A stretch of 15,359 nucleotides of DNA from Candidatus Methanofastidiosia archaeon (GCA_003558335.1 PWMA01000034.1:1-15359), one strand, 5' to 3'; positions 7,542 through 13,220 are shown, numbered from the stretch's first letter. Notes: generated by a model from the letters alone, not told the origin. Program-made: numbers and translations.

Positions 7542-7813
7542 CGCACAGTTTGTCGCTCCACCAGATTATGTGAAGACTCTCGCTTGTTTCGGCTTATCGA
7601 AACAATCAAATCCAAGGAGACAAACAGAAAAGAATAATAGCATTCTTTTCTTTCCTTCAAACATAACATCTGATTAAAGATCTGATCATGGCCAGAGCAT
7701 AGCCTTAATGGACACAAAGCATAAATAACAAGTTTTGACGCCTGTTACATAGAGGCCAAGTAATCTAATAAGGAATTACTTCAGCATTAGGCTAGTGAAG
7801 TTTCGACCTGTGC
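7541..7813 (-). ncRNA. Candidate large structured non-coding RNA, about 273 nt, family unknown
   Basis: Read on the minus strand, the ends pair over 19 bp: GCACAG with CUGUGC, GUCG with CGAC, and CUUCACUAG with CUGGUGGAG (two G-U pairs), interrupted by an AAA bulge on each strand. Inside lie several hairpins: AAGUAAU/AUUACUU, GCCU/AGGC around a loop containing UGUAAC, AGAAAAGAAU/AUUCUUUUCU (10 bp) nested under AAGGA/UCCUU, and UGUUUCG/CGAAACA. A TATA box sits 26 nt before the 5' end, and a T7 run follows the 3' end. I could not fit it to SRP RNA or RNase P RNA. An ACAUAAUCUGG near the 3' end resembles the RNase P conserved region V, but the matching P4 strand is missing. The 63-codon ORF inside it looks spurious. 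Confidence 0.6.
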
Positions 7814-7834
7814 AATATTATAATAGTTCTTAGC

Positions 7835-7842
7835 TTATATAA
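7835..7842 (-). promoter_or_regulatory. TATA box of the structured RNA
   Basis: On the minus strand this reads TTATATAAG. Its centre is 26 nt upstream of the G that opens the closing helix at 7813, the canonical archaeal distance. Confidence 0.6.
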
Positions 7843-8172
7843 CTCCATTGGTTATACAATATAATCACAATCTTCTATTTATTTTAAAATATTTGAAATA
7901 TTTATTATCTGAATTTAGGGAGTTTTAGACACTTTTGGATTATAATAAACGTTTGGAGTGCATCCTAAGTATATACTATGAGTAATCTATATTTTATTCA
8001 GAAATCTTTCTATAAAGAGATATAATGTCACTTTATCAGTAAACTATTTAGGAACTTTTTTTTTGCACAGCTTACTGCCTTCCAACTTTTTTAGGCGAGT
8101 GACTTCGAAGGACATAGCGGCAGAATTTTTTGTATTTATATGAAAAATGTTATGTTTAAGTCTACAATAATC
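7843..8172. other. Gene-free stretch with a possible small hairpin RNA or terminator
   Basis: No coding sequence is supported. The one structured spot is 8065-8131 on the plus strand: CTGCC (8075-8079) pairs with GGCAG (8119-8123), with CCTTC/GAAGG inside, followed by T6 at 8126-8131. On the opposite strand a TATAAATA-like element lies at 8134-8141. The rest is AT-rich. Confidence 0.4.
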
Positions 8173-8304
8173 TTATTTGAACTCTTCTGGCTGATCCAGA
8201 GTCCGCTGACTGGCTTTATCAAGGGTCCTGTTATTCATGTAGCAATCTATGCAGAGCACGTTGCCTCTGATCGTTTCTTTACCGCATATTGGGCATTTTC
8301 CCAT
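8173..8304 (-). CDS. 43-aa zinc-ribbon microprotein
   Basis: This is a short ORF that length filters would miss. It has a clear four-cysteine zinc ribbon: CPICGKE at residues 4-10 and CIDCY at 18-22, followed by a polar helix-like tail (MNNRTLDKASQRTLDQPEEF). Codon use is normal, and the stop is followed by T5. A TTTAAATA box centred about 24 nt before the ATG gives the same leaderless promoter layout as other genes in this window. No catalytic domain is present, so it probably acts by binding a nucleic acid or protein partner. It lies alone between the structured RNA and tRNA-Gly. The family is not recognised. Confidence 0.7.
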   Translation of the reverse strand: MGKCPICGKETIRGNVLCIDCYMNNRTLDKASQRTLDQPEEFK

Positions 8305-8323
8305 TAAAATTCTTTTTCATTCT

Positions 8324-8331
8324 TATTTAAA
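8324..8331 (-). promoter_or_regulatory. TATA box of the zinc-ribbon gene
   Basis: TTTAAATA on the minus strand, centred about 24 nt upstream of the ATG at 8304. Confidence 0.5.
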
Positions 8332-8453
8332 ACTCTTTAGCATCTATTCAAAAGCTGTACATATCATTATCAATTAATTTATTAATTATTTTTTATTTCT
8401 AAGTTTCTAGATTAATTATATTGTTTTGGAGATAATGGACACTGCATTTTTAT

Positions 8454-8459
8454 AAAAAA
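8454..8459 (-). terminator. Oligo-T end of tRNA-Gly
   Basis: Six T residues on the minus strand directly follow the encoded CCA of the tRNA. Confidence 0.55.
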
Positions 8460-8534
8460 TGGTGCGACTGGCGGGATTCGAACCCGCGCTTGAAGCTTGG
8501 GAAGCTCCAGTCCTAACCACTAGACTACAGTCGC
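8460..8534 (-). tRNA. tRNA-Gly, anticodon CCC
   Basis: The cloverleaf is complete. The acceptor stem GCGACTG pairs with CAGTCGC, the D arm contains AGTGGTTAGGAC, and the anticodon stem GGAGC/GCTTC encloses the loop TTCCCAA. The T arm is GCGGG-TTCGAAT-CCCGC. The anticodon CCC reads GGG glycine codons, and C35/C36 are the glycine identity bases. The discriminator base is A, followed by a genome-encoded CCA. No intron is present. Confidence 0.96.
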
Positions 8535-8558
8535 TTCACTAATATACAGAATTAAAAA

Positions 8559-8567
8559 TTTATAAAT
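8559..8567 (-). promoter_or_regulatory. TATA box of tRNA-Gly
   Basis: ATTTATAAA on the minus strand, about 29 nt before the first tRNA base. It overlaps the stop codon of the upstream DUF531 gene, so the tRNA can be transcribed on its own. Confidence 0.6.
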
Positions 8568-9093
8568 TTATCTTTTCATAGATTCTTCCAATAATAAATC
8601 CTATGGCAGTGCATGTCTCAAGAGAAATACCTTCTCCAGTTATATCAAGCTCATAACTAGTCATCTTTCTTATTTCTCTGGGCAACCCCCTTCTACCAAG
8701 ACCAATAAATAAAACTGTATCTTCTCCTTTTCTAATGTTGTTTGATATGGTATTTAGGTCACAGCTCTTTTCAGGTTTTGAAGTCGTTGATATGAAAACT
8801 CCTTTTATCTTATTAGGATCTTCAAATGCCGTTAACTTGCCGTGTTTTATAAGCTCCTCAATATACCTTCCACCTTCTCCAATTGTCGTGTTTTCTTTTA
8901 CCTCATTTAAAAGAAAATCTTTGAAATCTTCTTTGAAAGGAAAATTGAAAAGACATAGATCAAACTCGGCATAATAGCATAAAGGTGCCGCCCTTGCAAC
9001 ATTTCTTGAATGAATGTCGTGCCACTTTAGCTTATCATAGGTATTTACAAGACATATTGTGACTTTTCCTTTATGGTCTTTTTGTCGATTCAC
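8560..9093 (-). CDS. DUF531 family protein, probable SPOUT-like RNA methyltransferase fold
   Basis: The protein matches what I recall of archaeal DUF531: CLVNTYDKLKWHDIHSRN at the start, RAAPLCYYAEFDLCLFNFPF, TTIGEGGRYIEELI, ISTTSKP, then IGLGRRGLPREI and ITGEGISLETCTAIGFIIG. The last two blocks look like the cofactor-binding knot of SPOUT methyltransferases, so an RNA methylation role is possible but unproven. The frame opens at a TTG at 9102, but GGAG immediately precedes that codon with no spacing. The GTG at 9093 is 9 nt from the same site and is the better start, giving 177 aa. The gene overlaps DUF99 by 23 nt and is surely co-transcribed with it. Confidence 0.78.
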   Translation of the reverse strand: MNRQKDHKGKVTICLVNTYDKLKWHDIHSRNVARAAPLCYYAEFDLCLFNFPFKEDFKDFLLNEVKENTTIGEGGRYIEELIKHGKLTAFEDPNKIKGVFISTTSKPEKSCDLNTISNNIRKGEDTVLFIGLGRRGLPREIRKMTSYELDITGEGISLETCTAIGFIIGRIYEKINL

Positions 9094-9652
9094 CCCTAAC
9101 AACTCCTGTAGCTATTATATGAGAAACTCTTAAAGGTTCAGGGATATGTGAGTGCATAGAAGATATCCTAATCAACTCTCTAGCATCACTCTCTTCAATA
9201 CCCTTAAACTGAAAAAATATATCTGACTTTTCTCTAACTTTTCCAGAATAGATTTGTCCTGCATTTTTTATAATCTCTAATCTTTTCTCTATTTGATCTA
9301 GGTTGGTAAGGGCCTTTTCTATAGCTTCAATGTCTGGCATTTTTCTCATAACAACTATCACGGGAAGCCCAGTTTTTTCATTTAGTTTTTCTATATCTAC
9401 AAGATTAAAACCTGCCAAGGTAATGCCCTTTAACATTATAGCCCTTAAATCCTTGTAACGCGCACTTATTATCATTTCAGAGATCTTTTCTGTTGCATCA
9501 AGTCCATCCCTTTCAATATAGGTGCTTACAACTCCATCAATCCAAAATCCACCTCTAAGTAGCGCACCAACAATTAAAACCTTATCTTCGTTTTTTGTAA
9601 AGTTTGAATCATCAATCCCTAAGATCCTTGTCTCCTTTTTTATCCTCATCAT
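9071..9652 (-). CDS. DUF99 / UPF0215 family protein (endonuclease V-related fold)
   Basis: The 193-aa protein carries the complete family pattern: RILGIDDSNF near the N-terminus, LLRGGFWIDGVVSTYIERDG, DATEKISEMI, LRAIMLKGITLAGFNLVDI, TGLPVIVVMR and HIPEPLRVSHIIATGVVRGES at the end. DUF99 proteins are archaeal and distantly related to endonuclease V; their substrate and function are not established. Either of the first two ATG codons (9652 or 9649) could be the start, and a CATATTAAG element about 20-28 nt upstream suggests leaderless transcription. The neighbours on the same strand (RNase III-like upstream, DUF531 and a tRNA downstream) suggest an RNA-related setting. Confidence 0.88.
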   Translation of the reverse strand: MMRIKKETRILGIDDSNFTKNEDKVLIVGALLRGGFWIDGVVSTYIERDGLDATEKISEMIISARYKDLRAIMLKGITLAGFNLVDIEKLNEKTGLPVIVVMRKMPDIEAIEKALTNLDQIEKRLEIIKNAGQIYSGKVREKSDIFFQFKGIEESDARELIRISSMHSHIPEPLRVSHIIATGVVRGESTKRP

Positions 9653-9676
9653 CTTAAATTGGGGTTAAGTCTTAAT

Positions 9677-9688
9677 ATGCTTAAGCAT
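9677..9688. repeat. Perfect 12-bp palindrome upstream of the DUF99 gene
   Basis: ATGCTTAAGCAT is fully self-complementary. It lies just upstream of and partly over the proposed DUF99 promoter element, and it touches the stop codon of the RNase III-like gene. It could be an operator for a dimeric regulator or simply chance. Confidence 0.4.
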
Positions 9689-10050
9689 TAGAAATAGTGA
9701 TCAATAAAATGAGAAAATGCCTCAGATATAGCCTTTCTCTCCTCAATGGGGTCGTTTAAATCTTTTCCTTTAAGTTTTTCAGATAAGATATCTACAGCAT
9801 CCTCAATATCGAAAACTTTTTCGATATAACCTCTGCCAATCAAAGCTTCAACTAAATCTCCTTTCATTTTTTTGTTACTTCTTCTTGGAGAACTAAGCTT
9901 TGATTTGACTAAAGCATCTGAAAGTGCAACGTTAGAAACCTTTTTACCTGTATACCTTCCTTGAACCCTTGACTTTGCAACAGAATATAGGAAGTTAACT
10001 ACAGCATCCCCAAATGCAGAAAGATTTGAATCTTCGGAGATCTCTTCCAT
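9688..10050 (-). CDS. Archaeal RNase III-fold protein (single catalytic-like domain)
   Basis: From the start at 10050 the protein has 120 aa and looks like one RNase III endonuclease domain without a dsRNA-binding domain. LSAFGDAVVNFLYSVAKSR (Asp15) corresponds to the RNase III signature LEFLGDAVL, and MKGDLVEALIGRGY (Asp65, Glu68) matches the second catalytic motif ADxxEAxxG. It is similar in architecture to bacterial Mini-III. Processing of structured RNA is likely, but the substrate is unknown. The frame extends upstream to 10146, but TTTATAAA at 10072-10079 lies 25 nt before the ATG at 10050, which argues for a leaderless message starting there. Confidence 0.75.
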   Translation of the reverse strand: MEEISEDSNLSAFGDAVVNFLYSVAKSRVQGRYTGKKVSNVALSDALVKSKLSSPRRSNKKMKGDLVEALIGRGYIEKVFDIEDAVDILSEKLKGKDLNDPIEERKAISEAFSHFIDHYF

Positions 10051-10071
10051 AATATACCAACTATGCGCCGC

Positions 10072-10079
10072 TTTATAAA
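10072..10079 (-). promoter_or_regulatory. TATA box of the RNase III-like gene
   Basis: TTTATAAA, centred 25 nt before the ATG at 10050. It rules against the longer start at 10146, which would put the box inside the gene. Confidence 0.6.
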
Positions 10080-10144
10080 TCTTGACAAAGCCATAATAAA
10101 ACTTATAATTGATAGATTCAACATATATAAGAAAGTGATTTTTC

Positions 10145-11824
10145 ATGTTTGATTCCAGTTATTTGGTAAATCTAAAAGAAAAAATAGATCTATGGAAAAA
10201 GGAAAAGTATTCAAAGATAGTATCTAAATTTCCAGAAAGAAAAAAAGAATTTTTAACATCATCTGATATAATGGCAGATGTTCAATATACGCCCCTTGAT
10301 ATTTCTGATTTTGATTATCTTAAAGATCTTGGTAACGCCGGAGACTATCCCTATACAAGAGGGGTACAGCCAAATATGTTTAGAGGAAAACTCTGGACAA
10401 TGAGACAATATGCTGGATTTGGATCTGCCGAAGAAACAAACAAGAGGTATAAGTATCTTTTATCTGAAGGCCAAACAGGGCTTTCTGTTGCATTTGATCT
10501 TCCTACTCAAATTGGTTATGATTCAGATGCTCAGATGAGTTTCGGTGAAGTTGGTAAGGTTGGGGTTGCCATAGACTCGCTCAAAGATATGGAGACTCTT
10601 TTCGATGGAATCCCCCTTGAAAAAGTTTCAACTTCTATGACTATAAACTCAACAGCCGCCATCCTTTTGGCAATGTATATTGCAGTTGGTGAAAAGCAAG
10701 GGGTTCCGCCAGAAAAGCTAAGAGGTACAATACAAAATGACATCTTAAAGGAATATGTCGCAAGAGGGACATACATATTTCCACCAAAAGAATCAATGCG
10801 ACTAATAACCGATATATTTGAATACTGTACAAAAAATCTTCCCGGATGGAACACTATTAGTATCAGCGGTTATCATATACGAGAAGCTGGATCGAGCGCT
10901 GTCCAAGAAGTTGCATTCACATTGGCTGACGGAATAGCTTACGTTGAAGCTGCAATAAAGAAAGGACTAGATGTAGATGAATTTGGAAAAAGATTATCTT
11001 TCTTTTTTAACTCTCACAATAACTTCTTAGAAGAGATAGCAAAATTCAGGGCCGCAAGAAGAGTGTGGGCAAAATTAATGAAGGAGAGGTTTGGCGCTAA
11101 AGATCCAAAAGCTATGATGCTAAGGTTTCATACTCAAACAGGAGGTAGTACCCTTACAGCTCAACAACCTGAAAACAACATTGCAAGAGTAACGATGCAA
11201 GCGCTTTCTGCTGTTCTTGGAGGAACTCAGTCACTTCATACAAATTCAATGGACGAAGCTTTAGCTCTACCCTCTGAAAAGGCCGTTAGAATAGCACTTA
11301 GAACTCAACAGATAATTGCCCACGAAACAGGAGTAACAGATACAGTTGATCCTTTTGCAGGCTCATACTATATAGAATACCTTACAAATAAGATTGAAGA
11401 GGAAGTAAATAAGTATTTTGAAAAAATTGACTCTCTTGGAGGGATGGTAAGGGCAATTGAAGAAGGCTATATACAAAAAGAGATCCAAGACAGCGCTTAT
11501 AGTTATCAAAAAAATGTAGAAAAAGGGGAGACTATAGTAGTTGGCATCAATAAATATCTAATGGAAGAGGAAATTCAAAAAGAACTTCTAAAACTAAACC
11601 CAGAAGTAGAAAAAATTCAAATTCAAAAAATAAAAAGACTAAAGGCTGAAAGAGATAACGAAAAAGTTAATGAAATATTAAAGAATATAGAAAAAACTGC
11701 AAAGGGAGATACAAATCTAATTCCTCTTATATTGGAAGCTGTTAAGAACTACGCTACACTTGGAGAGATAAGCGATAGCTTGAGAAATGTTTTCGGTGAG
11801 TACAAACCAAAGACTATTCTATAA
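10145..11824 (+). CDS. mcmA1: Methylmalonyl-CoA mutase, large (catalytic) subunit
   Basis: This subunit interconverts methylmalonyl-CoA and succinyl-CoA with adenosylcobalamin. The 559-aa protein is the substrate-binding TIM barrel only; the cobalamin-binding domain must be a separate subunit. Alignment to the Propionibacterium enzyme from memory keeps the same numbering: Tyr89 in WTMRQYAGFG, Arg207 in VARGTYIFPP and His244 in ISGYHIREAG. Tyr89/Arg207 indicate methylmalonyl-CoA rather than isobutyryl-CoA specificity. The substrate loop reads RGVQPNMF instead of the RGxYPTMY of classical enzymes. AGTGAT about 5 nt before the ATG can serve as ribosome-binding site. The small subunit, epimerase and MeaB chaperone are not in the window, so the gene is isolated. 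Confidence 0.95.
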   Translation: MFDSSYLVNLKEKIDLWKKEKYSKIVSKFPERKKEFLTSSDIMADVQYTPLDISDFDYLKDLGNAGDYPYTRGVQPNMFRGKLWTMRQYAGFGSAEETNKRYKYLLSEGQTGLSVAFDLPTQIGYDSDAQMSFGEVGKVGVAIDSLKDMETLFDGIPLEKVSTSMTINSTAAILLAMYIAVGEKQGVPPEKLRGTIQNDILKEYVARGTYIFPPKESMRLITDIFEYCTKNLPGWNTISISGYHIREAGSSAVQEVAFTLADGIAYVEAAIKKGLDVDEFGKRLSFFFNSHNNFLEEIAKFRAARRVWAKLMKERFGAKDPKAMMLRFHTQTGGSTLTAQQPENNIARVTMQALSAVLGGTQSLHTNSMDEALALPSEKAVRIALRTQQIIAHETGVTDTVDPFAGSYYIEYLTNKIEEEVNKYFEKIDSLGGMVRAIEEGYIQKEIQDSAYSYQKNVEKGETIVVGINKYLMEEEIQKELLKLNPEVEKIQIQKIKRLKAERDNEKVNEILKNIEKTAKGDTNLIPLILEAVKNYATLGEISDSLRNVFGEYKPKTIL

Positions 11825-12712
11825 AATCTTTTTTTTATATTCCTCATATGAACAAATTAATGAATCCCAAGGGTAGGTCTTTCTTACCTTTTTATCATGA
11901 TATCTATTTATGACAAAAGCCATTACTACAGGAACTATAGGAATAACAGAAATACCTGAGCCAATTAATAGTCCGCTATTTTTCTTTATCTCATTTCCTT
12001 TCAAGATTTCTCTAAAAGATCTTTTCATTATGAAGTAACCTGTATTCCAGCTCCAAAGCATAGTTTGAGCCATTGAAGTAACATGTCCTTGTGGTGTAGT
12101 TTTTTTCTTTTTTATAGCCTTATAAAAATCTTCTATACTGTTACCTTCAAATAAGGTGTAGGCATTTCCCACCATTCGCTCTGTATGTGCATCACTTCCC
12201 CCAAGAGCAGCATTTTTTATCTTTTTGTTCTCATTTAAAGTTTTACTGTTCAATATTCCATCCCTATGAAAAGCATTGAATACCTCTATTCCGTCAAAGT
12301 TTATTTCATGAATTAAATCCTTTAAACATGGACACATAACGCTATATGGATGGGGCGCAATGGCAAGACCTCCTTGATCTCTTACCTTATCTATCGACTC
12401 TTCCACAGATAAATTGGGAGGAACTGTTTCATTAAGAAAAAGGCCTAATAACTCTCCATCTGATGTTGATATCTCCTCTCCTACTATTATTCTTGAAGGA
12501 GCAAGTTTTTCTGTTTCAATACCACCTTTTACTGTATCATGATCGGTTATAGCCAAAAAATCAATGCCTTTTTTGTCTGCATATCTTAAAATTTTATCAG
12601 GCCTTGAGATGCAGTCAGGGATAAATGATATTTTTTTAGCATTTCCAGAGTATTTTGTATGAACGTGTATATCAACTTTGCACATATCTGATGAGTTATC
12701 AGAATAATCCAT
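11819..12712 (-). CDS. PHP-domain metal-dependent phosphoesterase with C-terminal membrane segment
   Basis: The N-terminal 210 residues form a PHP domain: DIHVHTKYS (His16, His18), AITDHDT (Asp57, His58), Glu79/Glu80, PHPYS (His121) and the final GGSDAH (Asp174, His176). These are the ligands of the polymerase-and-histidinol-phosphatase metal site. Relatives hydrolyse nucleotides or other phosphoesters. After residue 210 comes an unusual tail with a strongly hydrophobic stretch at about 247-268 (LLIGSGISVIPIVPVVMAF) and a basic end, so the enzyme is probably tethered to the membrane. TTTATAAA centred 26 nt before the ATG supports leaderless translation from 12712. It converges on mcmA1 with a 6-nt overlap. 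Confidence 0.87.
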   Translation of the reverse strand: MDYSDNSSDMCKVDIHVHTKYSGNAKKISFIPDCISRPDKILRYADKKGIDFLAITDHDTVKGGIETEKLAPSRIIVGEEISTSDGELLGLFLNETVPPNLSVEESIDKVRDQGGLAIAPHPYSVMCPCLKDLIHEINFDGIEVFNAFHRDGILNSKTLNENKKIKNAALGGSDAHTERMVGNAYTLFEGNSIEDFYKAIKKKKTTPQGHVTSMAQTMLWSWNTGYFIMKRSFREILKGNEIKKNSGLLIGSGISVIPIVPVVMAFVINRYHDKKVRKTYPWDSLICSYEEYKKKIL

Positions 12713-12733
12713 TATTAAAGGCCTGAAAAATAA

Positions 12734-12741
12734 TTTATAAA
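12734..12741 (-). promoter_or_regulatory. TATA box of the PHP gene
   Basis: TTTATAAA on the minus strand, centred 26 nt upstream of the ATG at 12712. It diverges from the aromatic operon promoter. Confidence 0.55.
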
Positions 12742-12776
12742 CCTAATGCTTGTCTATAGATACGCCCCCGAAAGTC

Positions 12777-12783
12777 TTAAATA
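12777..12783 (+). promoter_or_regulatory. TATA box of the aromatic amino acid operon
   Basis: TTAAATA preceded by purine-rich CCGAAAG, which resembles a BRE. The centre is 23 and 26 nt before the two adjacent ATG codons at 12803 and 12806, the same distance seen at the leaderless genes of this window. The promoter therefore points at the leader peptide, not at chorismate mutase 150 nt downstream. Confidence 0.6.
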
Positions 12784-12802
12784 CTCATTCTATATATTTT
12801 TC

Positions 12803-12874
12803 ATGATGGGAAAGATTAGGTCTTCCGAAATGGTATCAAGAAATTTATATTATTATTTTAGCTTTTGGTATTGA
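12803..12874 (+). CDS. Aromatic-rich leader peptide of the aromatic amino acid operon (23 aa)
   Basis: ATG-ATG at 12803 opens a 23-codon ORF that stops at TGA 12872-12874. Its last eight residues are YYYFSFWY: four Tyr, two Phe and one Trp, so seven of eight are aromatic and all three end products of the pathway are represented. It sits between a TATA box at leaderless distance and the first enzyme gene of the operon. In bacteria this layout is the hallmark of leader peptides such as those of the trp and phe operons, where ribosome stalling on scarce charged tRNA controls the downstream genes. Such control is not an established mechanism in archaea. The coding part is read directly; the function is inferred. 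Confidence 0.75.
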   Translation: MMGKIRSSEMVSRNLYYYFSFWY

Positions 12875-12878
12875 TACC
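12832..12878 (+). promoter_or_regulatory. Leader RNA hairpin enclosing the aromatic codons
   Basis: GGTATCAA (12832-12839) and TTGATACC (12871-12878) are perfect complements, 31 nt apart. The whole run of aromatic codons is in the loop, and the leader stop codon is in the 3' arm, so a translating or stalled ribosome must open the helix. The 3' arm ACC plus the following TTT can instead pair with GGAGGT at 12923-12928, the ribosome-binding site of chorismate mutase. Confidence 0.55.
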
Positions 12879-12921
12879 TTTCACTGGCCAATCCTTAGTT
12901 TCTCTTTCCAATCCCCCATAT

Positions 12922-12928
12922 AGGAGGT
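12922..12928 (+). promoter_or_regulatory. Strong Shine-Dalgarno site of chorismate mutase
   Basis: AGGAGGT, with 7 nt between it and the ATG at 12936. A full Shine-Dalgarno is expected for an internal cistron, which fits the leader peptide being the first cistron of the mRNA. Confidence 0.75.
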
Positions 12929-12935
12929 TATTTTT

Positions 12936-13220
12936 ATGGAGCACTCTTTGGAGACTCTTAGAGAAGAAATTAACAGGATTGATGAGGATATTATAGGTCT
13001 ACTTTCAAAAAGAATGGAAGTAATAAAAAAGGTGGCGGTGCTCAAAAAGAGCAAAGGCATTTCGATAGAGGATAAAGATAGAGAAAAAAATATTTTTCTT
13101 AAAATTGAAAGAGAAGCTAAAAGAAACAATATTAGTGTAAAGTTTGTTTCGGAAGTCTTTGATGTAATTCTTTCTCATTCAAAATTAACTCAAAACAAAA
13201 TAACGGAGGATCAAAAATGA
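12936..13220 (+). CDS. aroQ: Chorismate mutase, AroQ type
   Basis: Converts chorismate to prephenate, the branch point to phenylalanine and tyrosine. The 94-aa protein is a single all-helical AroQ domain: LETLREEINRIDEDIIGLLSKRM with Arg9 and Arg26, VAVLKKSKG with the active-site lysine, DKDREKNIF with Arg49, and a third helix VSEVFDVILSHSKLTQ carrying the Ser/Gln positions. These correspond to the catalytic residues of the E. coli P-protein mutase domain. There is no fused dehydratase or dehydrogenase. The stop overlaps the start of the first DAHP synthase in ATGA, so the two are translationally coupled. In some organisms such a mutase associates with DAHP synthase and adds feedback control. 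Confidence 0.93.
   Translation: MEHSLETLREEINRIDEDIIGLLSKRMEVIKKVAVLKKSKGISIEDKDREKNIFLKIEREAKRNNISVKFVSEVFDVILSHSKLTQNKITEDQK

Noticed and set aside
7526..7717. 63-aa ORF on the minus strand
   Set aside because: It lies inside the structured RNA, has no recognisable domain, and ends in the terminator region.
7541..7813. RNase P RNA or SRP RNA as identity of the structured RNA
   Set aside because: ACAUAAUCUGG near the 3' end resembles RNase P region V, but no P4 5' strand or region I was found, and CUGG pairs in the closing helix instead. The SRP helix 8 GGAA/AGCA motifs are absent. A covariance-model search is still needed.
7541..7813. Retron msr-msd RNA, suggested by inverted repeats at the ends and multiple hairpins
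   Set aside because: No reverse transcriptase is nearby on either strand, and the closing helix with terminator is explained by an ordinary RNA gene.
10051..10146. Longer N-terminus of the RNase III-like protein
   Set aside because: It contains the TATA box of the gene itself and would overlap the divergent mcmA1 start; the conserved domain begins after 10050.
12785..12798. TATATATT at 12791-12798 as the main promoter of the aromatic operon
   Set aside because: It would start transcription near 12820, inside the leader ORF; TTAAATA at 12777 with purine-rich upstream bases fits the leaderless spacing better. A secondary promoter cannot be excluded.
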